From NCBI GenBank assembly GCA_903934925.1, contig CAIZPS010000001.1, forward strand, positions 1 to 37,537: DNA of 37,537 nt, read 5' to 3'. Shown here piece by piece: positions 1 to 7,341 of the stretch. Within the stretch, counting starts at the first letter, position 1; each line of letters starts with the position of its first letter. The translations under genes were made by a program, and so were the position numbers. The stretch is from an uncultured bacterium. Lineage in GTDB: Bacteria > Actinomycetota > Actinomycetes > S36-B12. The notes beneath the pieces are model-generated. The model did no database searches. It had not been told where the DNA came from and was given only the letters and a program-made list of their open reading frames with translations.

Positions 1-44
1 ACAGGCGAAGACACTCTTTCCCTACACGACGCTCTTCCGGATCT
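1..44 (+). other. Illumina adapter remnant (P5 end, i5 index, Read 1 primer site)
   Basis: Bases 11-44 read as the standard Illumina Read 1 primer site (begins ACACTCTTTCCCTACACGAC) with one extra G before the terminal ATCT. Bases 3-10, AGGCGAAG, equal the TruSeq HT i5 index D505 as I remember it, and bases 1-2 (AC) fit the end of the P5 arm that precedes the index. The parts are in exact adapter order. The sequence is synthetic and belongs to library preparation or assembly, not to the organism. The recG reading frame begins immediately after it. Confidence 0.97.
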
Positions 45-1924
45 CCGGCAGGCGTGGACTGTTCGCTGGGGTCGTCGGACGATATCGGGGCACGCTGCAG
101 CTCGCCCATCCGGACTTCTCGCTGCTGCCCGACGGAACTGCCGAGGACGCGCTGGCGGTGCTGGAGTTCGCCGGTGCCCTCATCCCGATCTACCCCGCCG
201 CGAAGTCCGTCACGTCCTGGCAGGTCAACTCGGCTGTCGAGGTCGTGCGCTCGTACTTCGATGAGTTGCCCGATCCCATTCCGGAGTCGGTGCGGCGCGA
301 GCACGATCTCGAGAGTCTCGGCGATGCGCTGACCGGGATCCACCGCCCCACGAGCCGTGCCGACATCGACGCGGCGGTGCGGCGCCTGCGCTTCGAGGAG
401 GCCTTCGTCCTGCAGGTCCTGCTCGCCCAGCGCCGCGCGGCCACGCGAGCGCTGTCCGCGACGCGCCGCATCCCTGCGGAGAGCGCGCTGGTGGAGGCGT
501 TCGATGCGCGCCTTCCGTTCGCCCTCACTGCCGGGCAGCTTGCCGTATCGGAGCAGATTGCCGACGACCTTGCCGACGAGCATCCGATGCACCGACTGCT
601 GCAGGGTGATGTGGGAAGCGGCAAGACAGTTGTGGCGCTGCGCGCGATGCTGCGCGTCGTGGATGCCGGTGGTCAGGCCGCACTCCTCGCCCCTACGGAG
701 GTCCTTGCCGCCCAGCACCATCGCTCCATCTCCGCCATGCTGGGGCCGCTGGCTCAGCGGGGACAGCTCGGTGGCTCGGACATCGGCACCAGGGTCGCAC
801 TGCTCACGGGCTCGCAGCGCATGTCGGAGAAGCGCAGCCAGCTTCTCGATGTGCTGTCCGGCGACGCTGGAATCGTCGTCGGCACCCATGCGCTGCTGCA
901 GGAGCATGTCGACTTCAACGACCTCGCCCTCGTGGTCGTCGACGAGCAGCACCGCTTCGGTGTTGAGCAGCGGGCGGCGCTCGCGGCGAAGTCGCGAGAG
1001 GGTACGCGGCCGCACGTTCTGGTCATGACGGCGACTCCTATTCCACGGACCGTGGCGATGACGACGTTCGGCGACGTTGACGTGTCGACTCTTGCGGAGG
1101 TCCCGGCCGGGCGCGCACCGGTGGCGACACACGTCATCCTGGCTGCGGAGCAACCGGCGCACCTGGCGCGTGCGTGGCAGCGGGCGACGGAGGAGGTGCA
1201 AGCGGGGCATCGCGTCTTCGTGGTGTGTCCCCGCATCGGCGACGGCTCGGACGAGGACGGTGGGCCGTCCGGCGACGGTGCGGCTGATGGCGATGCACCG
1301 CGCTCCGCGGCAGTCCTCGATGTCGCCCGGCAGCTGCGCGAGGGCCCGCTTGCTCAGGCCCGCGTCGGCGTCCTCCACGGTCGCATGACGTCGGAGGAGA
1401 AGGACGACGCCATGCGCCGGTTCGCCGGCCCGCGTGATGCTGACGCGCTCGATGTCCTCGTGGCTACCACGGTGATCGAAGTCGGTGTCGACGTGCCGGA
1501 GGCGACCATGATGGTGATCGTGGATGCGGATCGATTCGGCATGTCCCAGCTGCATCAGTTGCGCGGGCGCGTGGGCCGGGGATCCCTGCCAGGCCTGTGC
1601 CTGCTCATCACCGACGCCGAGTCCGGCTCTCCGGCTCGTTCGCGACTGGATGCCGTGGCCTCCACCACGGACGGCTTCGTGCTCTCCGAGCTCGACCTCG
1701 AACTCCGTCGGGAGGGTGACGTCCTCGGCACGTCGCAGTCAGGCATGCGTCGAACTCTGCGCCTGCTCGAGGTCGCGAGGCATGCCGATGTCATCGTGGC
1801 AGCACGGGAGGCAGCTGTTCGCACGATCGAGCAGGATCCAACCCTCGCGACCATTCCTGGTCTGGCTCATGCGGTCGATGCCCTGGTGCGCGATGACAGC
1901 ACCGAGTACCTCGAGAAGGCGTGA
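45..1924 (+). CDS. recG: ATP-dependent DNA helicase RecG (5'-truncated)
   Basis: RecG is a monomeric superfamily 2 helicase that remodels stalled replication forks and branch-migrates Holliday junctions. The frame is open from base 47, upstream of the GTG that the ORF track picked, and the extra residues (GRYRGTLQLAHP) are the OB-fold wedge region of RecG. Visible in order: Walker A GDVGSGKT near fragment residue 187, the DEQH box (DEQHRFGVEQR) near 298, the TATPIPRT motif, and the helicase C-domain motifs TTVIEVGVDVPEA and QLRGRVGRG. About 625 residues remain, against roughly 700-750 for a full protein, so the N-terminal 100 or so residues are missing because the genomic sequence stops at the adapter junction. 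rsmD follows after 7 bases, which fits one transcript. Confidence 0.96.
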
Positions 1925-1931
1925 TGAACGG

Positions 1932-2534
1932 ATGACGCGCATCATCGGCGGTGTGGCCGGCGGTCGACGGCTGGCCGTCCCGGCGCGGGGGACCCGACCG
2001 ACCGCCGACCGCGTACGGGAATCGCTGTTCTCCTCGCTGGACTCCGAGCTGCTTGCCGCCGGAGCCGGTTGGGGCGGCCTCGTGGTGCTCGACCTGTTCG
2101 CCGGGTCAGGGGCGCTCGGCCTCGAGGCGCTGAGTCGGGGCGCGGATTCGGCCTACCTGGTGGAATTCGACCGGGTGGCGGCTCGGACGTTGAAGGAGAA
2201 CTGCGCCACGGTGGGCCTGCCCGGGGCGCACGTTCTGGTGCGTCGAGCGGAGGCGCTGCCTGCCCTCGAACCTCCGGTGCCGGCCGCTTCGCTCGTTCTG
2301 GTCGATCCGCCCTATGCCATGGCGGCCGGCGAAGTCGCCGGTCTGCTCGCTCGGCTCGCTCGCGCGGGCTGGATCCAGGAGAACGCCCGCGTCGTCGTGG
2401 AGCGACCGGCTCGAGACGAGCAGGACCCCCTGCCGACAGGCTGGACGACTCTCCCGCGGCGCCGATTCGGTGACACCTGCCTTTGGTACGGTCGCGCCGT
2501 GGGGGGACGGCTGTCCGGAGAGGAAGGCTCCTGA
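1932..2534 (+). CDS. rsmD: 16S rRNA (guanine(966)-N2)-methyltransferase RsmD
   Basis: This SAM-dependent methyltransferase makes m2G966 in 16S rRNA of the small ribosomal subunit. The 200-residue product starts [14 protein letters not shown], has the RsmD segment [16 protein letters not shown] motif [20 protein letters not shown] near residue 52, and the catalytic DPPY motif near residue 123. The ORF track extends the frame far upstream into recG, but similarity begins at the ATG at 1932, seven bases after the recG stop. The stop codon shares a base with the coaD start (TGATG), implying translational coupling. recG-rsmD-coaD is a common actinobacterial order. Confidence 0.95.
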   Translation: MTRIIGGVAGGRRLAVPARGTRPTADRVRESLFSSLDSELLAAGAGWGGLVVLDLFAGSGALGLEALSRGADSAYLVEFDRVAARTLKENCATVGLPGAHVLVRRAEALPALEPPVPAASLVLVDPPYAMAAGEVAGLLARLARAGWIQENARVVVERPARDEQDPLPTGWTTLPRRRFGDTCLWYGRAVGGRLSGEEGS

Positions 2535-3022
2535 TGCATGTGGCGGTATGCCCGGGTTCTTTCGACCCGGTGACGAATGGTCACCTTGACGTGTTCGAGC
2601 GTGCCGCCGCCATGGCGGATCAGGTGGTCGTCGCTGTCCTGGTGAACGAGTCCAAGTCCGGTCTCTTCACCATCGAGGAGCGCATGGAGATGCTTCGGGA
2701 GGTGGTCCAGCCCTACGGCAACATCACGGTGGAGTCCTTCCACGGTCTTCTCGTGGACTTCTGCCAGGAGCGGGGCATCACGGTCATCGTCAAGGGCCTC
2801 CGAGCCGTGAGTGACTTCGACTACGAGCTGCAGATGGGCCAGATGAACTACCGCCTCGCGGGCGTCGAGACCATCTTCATCACCACCAACCCCCTGTACA
2901 GCTTCCTGTCCTCCAGTCTCGTCAAGGAGGTCGCCAAGTTCGGCGGAGATGTCAGCGGACTGGTTCCGGACGCCGTGTTGACGCGGCTGAGGGGCCGACT
3001 GTCGGCCAGAATGGGGTCCTAG
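2534..3022 (+). CDS. coaD: Phosphopantetheine adenylyltransferase CoaD
   Basis: CoaD transfers AMP from ATP to 4'-phosphopantetheine, giving dephospho-CoA, the penultimate step of CoA synthesis. The 162-residue length is normal. The nucleotidyltransferase signature is intact: [13 protein letters not shown] with the T/HxGH-type His near residue 17, then [15 protein letters not shown] for substrate binding and SSSLVKE in the C-terminal part. The ATG at 2534 was chosen over the upstream GTG at 2483 because the family begins just before the CPGSFDP motif and because AGGAAGG lies at a suitable distance. A TACGGT element at 2487-2492 inside the rsmD end could be an internal promoter, but no -35 supports it. 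Confidence 0.96.
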   Translation: MHVAVCPGSFDPVTNGHLDVFERAAAMADQVVVAVLVNESKSGLFTIEERMEMLREVVQPYGNITVESFHGLLVDFCQERGITVIVKGLRAVSDFDYELQMGQMNYRLAGVETIFITTNPLYSFLSSSLVKEVAKFGGDVSGLVPDAVLTRLRGRLSARMGS

Positions 3023-3106
3023 CGTCGCTGTCGTCGTGTCGGACCCGTTGCCTGAAGGATCGCCCGAACGATCGCCGGTACCACCGAAACCCGCCAAGGA
3101 GACCTC

Positions 3107-3637
3107 GTGGATGTGCAGGAACGCCTCGACGAACTGGCGGTCCTCGTCGAGGACGCCAAGTCCATGCCCCTGTCGGCCTCGTGCATCGTCAACCGGGCTC
3201 AGGTCCTGGACCTGATCGAGGAGATCCGCAATCTCCTGCCGGAGTCGGTGCAGCGCGCGGATGAGCTGCTCGCCGACCGCGAGGCGGTTGTGCAGGACGG
3301 CCGCCGCGAGGCCGACCGGATCCTGGAGCGTGCCCGGGCCGAGGCCGACCGCCTCGTGTCGGAGCATGAGGTGTACCTCGCGGCGGTGGCGGAGGCCCAG
3401 GCGGTGGCTGACGCCACGGCATACGAGACCTCGCTCATGCGCAAGGAGACCGACGACTACATCGACGCCAAGCTGGCGACCTTCGAGATCACCCTGCAGA
3501 AGACCCTTCAGACCGTGGACCGCGGGCGCGAGCGGCTGCGCAGCCAGATGTACCAGGAGCTCGCTCCACAGGCGGGGGGCCGCGGAGCCGAGGAGGTCTT
3601 CGACGCCGAGGCGCTTGACGAGGGCGGGACCGTTTAG
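3107..3637 (+). CDS. sepIVA: SepIVA-like DivIVA-family coiled-coil septation protein
   Basis: The 176-residue protein resembles mycobacterial SepIVA (Rv2927c family), a DivIVA-domain coiled-coil protein that acts at the septum and in cell-envelope growth. The N-terminus (LDELAVLVEDAKSMPLSAS) and the distal part (YIDAKLATFEITLQKTL, then VDRGRERLR) match the two conserved ends of that family. Between them is an Ala/Glu/Arg-rich helix of coiled-coil character. It is shorter than SepIVA as I recall it (about 240 residues), the loss being in the coiled coil. GTG start with AAGGAG eight bases upstream. The neighbours DUF177, rpmF, rnc and mutM are also those of mycobacterial sepIVA. The function is inferred from family and synteny. 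Confidence 0.78.
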   Translation: MDVQERLDELAVLVEDAKSMPLSASCIVNRAQVLDLIEEIRNLLPESVQRADELLADREAVVQDGRREADRILERARAEADRLVSEHEVYLAAVAEAQAVADATAYETSLMRKETDDYIDAKLATFEITLQKTLQTVDRGRERLRSQMYQELAPQAGGRGAEEVFDAEALDEGGTV

Positions 3638-3718
3638 GCGGTTCCGGACCCGGCAGGGTAGCCTGCTGCGTGCCTCTCGCGAGGCCACGGTCCGTCATGC
3701 CGAGAGTGGTGAGCACCT

Positions 3719-4291
3719 GTGACCAGCCTCGACCCGTCCGACCCGCTCGTCCTCGACGCGCGGAGCCTGCAGCGCAGGCCGGGGTCGATGATCACGGTTG
3801 CCCGCACCGCTTCGGCCCCGGCAGATCTTGGCGTCGCGATGGCTCGGGTGCCCGAGGGATCGCCAATCGAGCTCGACCTGCGATTGGAGTCCGTTCTCGA
3901 GGGCATCCTCGTGTCCGGCACGGCGGATCTCGAGATCAGCGCGGAGTGCTCCCGCTGCCTCGACCCCGTGCACTGGCATGAGGAAGTGGACCTCACCGAG
4001 CTGTTCCGCTACCCCAGCACAGACGCCCGCGGTGCCGTGCTGGACGAACCGGACGAGTCTGAGGATCCGCTGCCCCTGGTTCAGGACGACTTCGTCGACC
4101 TGAACCCGGTGCTGAGGGACGCCGTGGTGATCGATCTGCCGCTGGCGCCTCTATGTCGCGAGGAGTGCCTCGGCCTGTGCCCCGACTGCGGGGTGCGGCT
4201 CGAGGATGAGCCGCAGCACCAGCACCAGACGTCCGACCCGCGCTGGGCCGCACTTGCGGACCTGCTCGAGTCAGACGAACCACACGCCTGA
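3719..4291 (+). CDS. yceD: DUF177 / YceD family protein
   Basis: The protein has 190 residues. DUF177/YceD proteins are encoded next to rpmF in most bacteria and have been linked to 23S rRNA or ribosomal assembly and, in plants, plastid rRNA processing; the exact biochemical activity is not settled. Visible marks are the N-terminal LDARSLQRRPGS, a CSRC pair in the middle, the conserved DFVDLNPVLRDAVVIDLPL segment, and the C-terminal cysteine cluster CREECLGLCPDCG, which looks able to bind a metal. GTG start; the Shine-Dalgarno sequence is weak (GGTGAG). It ends 36 bases before rpmF, and co-transcription is likely. Confidence 0.9.
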   Translation: MTSLDPSDPLVLDARSLQRRPGSMITVARTASAPADLGVAMARVPEGSPIELDLRLESVLEGILVSGTADLEISAECSRCLDPVHWHEEVDLTELFRYPSTDARGAVLDEPDESEDPLPLVQDDFVDLNPVLRDAVVIDLPLAPLCREECLGLCPDCGVRLEDEPQHQHQTSDPRWAALADLLESDEPHA

Positions 4292-4327
4292 CACCTCGCA
4301 CGAGGTGCCTGACACGAAGGAAGCACC

Positions 4328-4501
4328 GTGGCCGTTCCCAAGCGGAAGATGTCCCGCTCCAACACCCGTCATCGTCGTTCGCAGTGGAAGGCGGCGACGC
4401 CGACGCTGGTCATCTGTGCCCGCTGCAAGGACAAGCACATCGCTCACACGGCGTGCCCGACGTGCGGCACATACGCCAAGCGTCGCGTCCTGGACGTCTA
4501 G
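4328..4501 (+). CDS. rpmF: 50S ribosomal protein bL32
   Basis: This 57-residue ORF is too short for the supplied track. It starts GTG ([20 protein letters not shown]), which is the unmistakable bL32 N-terminus, and carries four cysteines in two pairs (CARC and CPTC), so it is the zinc-binding C+ form rather than a zinc-free paralogue. A strong GAAGGA lies 6 bases before the start. The protein sits in the large subunit near the peptidyl transferase centre. The DUF177-rpmF-plsX arrangement joins ribosome and lipid synthesis genes in one apparent operon, and plsX begins three bases after the stop. Confidence 0.97.
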   Translation: MAVPKRKMSRSNTRHRRSQWKAATPTLVICARCKDKHIAHTACPTCGTYAKRRVLDV

Positions 4502-4504
4502 TCC

Positions 4505-5497
4505 TTGCCCACCGTCGCCCTCGACCTGCTCGGCGGGGACGGGGCACCTGAGATCGTCGCGGACGCCGTCGCACTGCTGCTCTCCGGGGAGTCGCCCGGC
4601 GAACCTGTCCCGGAACTCATCGTGGTGGGGCCACCGGAGCTTGCCCGCGACCTGATGACTGTCCGTGGCGTGGCCCACGAACGGGTCGAGGTCGTTGCGG
4701 CAGGCCGGGCGGTCGGCATGGATGAGGATCCCCTCGGGGTGATCCGTGCGCACGAAGACGTGAGCGTGACCGTCGCTGCCCGACTGGTGGCGCGTGGCCG
4801 GGCCGATGCCTGGGTCTCCGTGGGGCACACGGGTGCGGCGGTCGCGGCTGCCGTTCTGGAACTCGGCCGCCTGGCGGGGATGTCGCGGCCTGCGCTCGCC
4901 GTGGTCGTGCCGGCCCTTGCTGGTCCGGTGGTCCTCCTGGACGTCGGGGCGGCCCCGGACGCGACTCCGGATCTGCTGCGGCAGTTCGCCGTGGCCGGGT
5001 GCGCCTACGCGGAGAGCCTGGGGATCTGCGATCCCGGGGTCGGACTGCTCACGATCGGTGGCGAGGCAGGCAAGGGTGATCGGCTGCGCCGATCAGGGCA
5101 CGAGTTGCTCGAGGAGGTGCTGCCGCCGCGAGGCGTGCGCTACGTGGGCCCGGTCGAGGGGCATGACGTTGCCCTCGGACGTCGGGCGCAGGTCGTTGTC
5201 ACGGACGGATTCACCGGCAATGTCCTGCTCAAGGGACTTGAGGGGGCTGTCCAGTGGTCGGCGGCGCGGATAGGCCAGGCCTACCCGGATGCGTCCCCTG
5301 CCTGGCAGGTGGTCGTCGACACAGCGACGTCGGATTTCGCGGGAGGCATGCTGCTCGGTGTTGACGGGGTTACCGTGGTGGGGCACGGGGCTGGCACGGC
5401 GGAGGAGATCGGGGCCTGCGTTCGGCTGGCTGCTCGTGCGGCGACCCGGTCGCTGGTGACCCGTGCGGCCGGTGCGCTCGCGGGGTGGTCGGCGTGA
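4505..5497 (+). CDS. plsX: Phosphate acyltransferase PlsX
   Basis: PlsX converts acyl-ACP and phosphate into acyl-phosphate, the acyl donor for PlsY in phosphatidic acid synthesis, at the membrane surface. The 330-residue product starts PTVALDLLGGDGAPE, matching the family's DAMGGDxxPE opening. Further marks are VSVGHTGAAVAAA, GPVEGHDVALG, and VVTDGFTGNVLLKGLEG near the C-terminus. The start is an unusual TTG only three bases after rpmF. No ATG or GTG fits nearby, and the motif follows directly, so the TTG is credible. The stop overlaps the GTG of the next gene. Confidence 0.93.
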   Translation: MPTVALDLLGGDGAPEIVADAVALLLSGESPGEPVPELIVVGPPELARDLMTVRGVAHERVEVVAAGRAVGMDEDPLGVIRAHEDVSVTVAARLVARGRADAWVSVGHTGAAVAAAVLELGRLAGMSRPALAVVVPALAGPVVLLDVGAAPDATPDLLRQFAVAGCAYAESLGICDPGVGLLTIGGEAGKGDRLRRSGHELLEEVLPPRGVRYVGPVEGHDVALGRRAQVVVTDGFTGNVLLKGLEGAVQWSAARIGQAYPDASPAWQVVVDTATSDFAGGMLLGVDGVTVVGHGAGTAEEIGACVRLAARAATRSLVTRAAGALAGWSA

Positions 5498-5778
5498 CGC
5501 CGGATCCGACCGCGGTCGTCCGTCAGGCCCTGGGGCGCGTCCTGGATCCCATGGTGGTCGAACACCTGCGCGGCGACTCTCCGGTGCTCGGCACCGGCGG
5601 CACCGTGGGACTCTCCGCAACGGATGCCATCGCGGTCGCGGACGCGGTGCAGGAAGTCGCCCGGGAGGCGGGGGCCGAATGCCTGCTGCAGGACGAGGAT
5701 CTGAACGCGGACCCTGACCCGGTCACCCTCGCGGGACTCGCGGCGTCGGTCGCCCGACAGTGGAGGGAGGAGGCATGA
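5494..5778 (+). CDS. Small acyl-carrier-protein-like protein lacking the DSL motif
   Basis: The 94-residue acidic protein is not recognised as a named family. It lies exactly where acpP is found in other bacteria (plsX-...-acpP-rnc-smc), and its predicted helices follow the ACP pattern: helix [11 protein letters not shown], a loop, helix II after [10 protein letters not shown], a DEDL segment as in ACP helix III, and a last helix [14 protein letters not shown]. Without gaps, GLDSLDAVEL of a typical ACP lies over [10 protein letters not shown], so the serine that carries phosphopantetheine would be alanine, with a serine one residue earlier. A GTG start overlapping the plsX stop was chosen over the GTG at 5485. 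The end overlaps rnc. Whether it is a degenerate ACP or an unrelated helical protein is not settled. Confidence 0.75.
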   Translation: MTPDPTAVVRQALGRVLDPMVVEHLRGDSPVLGTGGTVGLSATDAIAVADAVQEVAREAGAECLLQDEDLNADPDPVTLAGLAASVARQWREEA

Positions 5779-6464
5779 CCTCAGACACCGGCCCGCTGGA
5801 GGCCGGCCTGGGCACCGCAGTCGATCCCGAGCTGCTGTCCCTGGCGCTCACGCACCGCTCGTACGCCTATGAGAACGGCGGGCTGCCGACGAATGAGCGG
5901 TTGGAGTTCCTGGGCGACAGCGTGCTCGGCATCGTCGTGACGGAAACGCTCTACCGCGACTTCCCGGACTGGTCGGAGGGACAGCTCGCCAAGCTCCGAG
6001 CTGCTGTGGTGAACGCTCAGGCCCTGGCGGAGGTTGCCCGTGGGCTGGAGCTGGGACGGCATCTGAAGCTGGGGCGCGGTGAGGAGGTCACGGGGGGCCG
6101 GGACAAGGTGTCCATCCTGGCCGACACCTTCGAGGCTGTTCTGGGAGCCGTGTACCTCGACAACGGCCTCGAGCGAGCCCGGGAGGTCATCCGGAGACTG
6201 GTCGGACCGGTCATCACCCGGGGTGCGGAGCTCGGCGCCGGTCTGGACTGGAAGACGTCACTCCAGGAGATCGCTGCAGCCACGGGTCGCGGCGTTCCGG
6301 AGTACCGGGTCCGGCACGAGGGCCCTGACCACGCTCGCGAGTTCTCCGCTGAGGTGGTGCTCGACGACGAGGTGATCGGCGAGGGGGTCGGTCGCTCGAA
6401 GAAGGCCGCAGAGCAGCAGGCGGCCGAACGGGCCTACCTCCGACTCGTCGAGGCTCATGCCTGA
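5775..6464 (+). CDS. rnc: Ribonuclease III
   Basis: RNase III cleaves double-stranded RNA in rRNA precursors and structured mRNAs. The 229-residue protein has the catalytic signature [12 protein letters not shown] near residue 41, the downstream acidic segment [13 protein letters not shown], and a C-terminal double-stranded RNA-binding domain from about residue 158 ([14 protein letters not shown] ... [17 protein letters not shown]). The ATG at 5775 is used because a long GGAGGGAGGAGG precedes it; the earlier ATG at 5760 would place the SD inside the coding region. It overlaps the preceding gene by four bases and mutM by eight, so all three are probably coupled. Confidence 0.96.
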   Translation: MTSDTGPLEAGLGTAVDPELLSLALTHRSYAYENGGLPTNERLEFLGDSVLGIVVTETLYRDFPDWSEGQLAKLRAAVVNAQALAEVARGLELGRHLKLGRGEEVTGGRDKVSILADTFEAVLGAVYLDNGLERAREVIRRLVGPVITRGAELGAGLDWKTSLQEIAAATGRGVPEYRVRHEGPDHAREFSAEVVLDDEVIGEGVGRSKKAAEQQAAERAYLRLVEAHA

Positions 6465-7332
6465 ACTGCCCGAGGTCGAGGTCGTGCGCTCCGGGCTGCA
6501 GCGCTGGGTGGCCGGGCGGTCGATCAGCGATGTCGAGGTGCTGCACGCCCGGTCGACGCGCCGCCACGAATCGGGGCCTGACGACCTCGTCTCCCGGCTT
6601 CGTGGACGCACGGTCCGCTGCGTTTCTCGGCGGGGAAAGTACCTGTGGCTGCCTCTGGGCGATGATGCCCTCGTCATCCACCTCGGCATGAGCGGGCAGG
6701 TCCTGATGCTGCCCGCCGATGTGCCCGATGAGGCGCACCTGCGCGTGCGCTTCGCCTTCACGGACGGTGGCCTAGGGATGCGCTTCGTGGACCAGCGCAC
6801 GTTCGGCGGTGTCATGGTCGACACCCTGGTGCCTGACGACGACGGCGGCCGGATCCCGTCCTGCGTCGCCCACATCGGCCGGGATCCCCTCGACCCGCTG
6901 TTCGATCGGGCTCGCTTCACCGTGGCCCTGCGACGACGGCGCACCGAGGTCAAGCGCGCCCTGCTCGACCAGAGTCTGGTGTCCGGTATCGGAAACATCT
7001 ATGCCGATGAGGCGCTGTGGCGCGCGCGACTGCACGGCGCTCGACCTACTGACCGGCTGACCCGGGGGCAGGTCGATGCCCTCCTCGGACATGCTCAGGA
7101 CGTCATGAAGGAGGCGCTGGCCAAGGGGGGTACGAGCTTCGACTCGCTGTACGTCAATGTCAACGGGCAATCCGGGTACTTCTCCCGATCCCTGAATGCG
7201 TACGGACAGGAGGGGGAGCCGTGCCCGCGGTGCGCGACACCGATCCGGCGCGAGTCATTCATGAATCGCTCCAGCTACTCGTGCCCGTCGTGCCAGCGTG
7301 GCCCGCGTCCCCGCACATCCGTTCGAAGGTAG
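6457..7332 (+). CDS. mutM: Formamidopyrimidine-DNA glycosylase MutM (Fpg)
   Basis: This bifunctional base-excision repair enzyme removes 8-oxoguanine and formamidopyrimidines and cuts the abasic site. The product of 291 residues starts [14 protein letters not shown], so the catalytic Pro and Glu follow the initiator. RRGKYLW contains the conserved beta-hairpin lysine, [13 protein letters not shown] is the helix-two-turn-helix, and a C-terminal zinc finger CPRC...CPSC starts near residue 255. The start lies inside the last codons of rnc. It is followed after nine bases by smc, an order shared with mycobacteria (rnc-fpg-smc). Confidence 0.97.
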   Translation: MPELPEVEVVRSGLQRWVAGRSISDVEVLHARSTRRHESGPDDLVSRLRGRTVRCVSRRGKYLWLPLGDDALVIHLGMSGQVLMLPADVPDEAHLRVRFAFTDGGLGMRFVDQRTFGGVMVDTLVPDDDGGRIPSCVAHIGRDPLDPLFDRARFTVALRRRRTEVKRALLDQSLVSGIGNIYADEALWRARLHGARPTDRLTRGQVDALLGHAQDVMKEALAKGGTSFDSLYVNVNGQSGYFSRSLNAYGQEGEPCPRCATPIRRESFMNRSSYSCPSCQRGPRPRTSVRR

Positions 7333-7341
7333 AGTCCGGCC
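7330..7341 (+). promoter_or_regulatory. Possible -10 element for a leaderless smc transcript
   Basis: TAGAGT (7330-7335) overlaps the mutM stop codon and ends six bases before the smc GTG. A sigma70-type TANNNT -10 at this distance would put the transcription start at or next to the first base of the start codon, the geometry of leaderless actinobacterial mRNAs. No clear -35 is visible, and smc could equally be read from the upstream operon. Confidence 0.3.

Noticed and set aside
2487-2533. TACGGT at 2487 as a coaD promoter
   Set aside because: There is no -35 at the right distance, it lies in rsmD coding sequence, and the rsmD-coaD stop/start overlap already explains expression.
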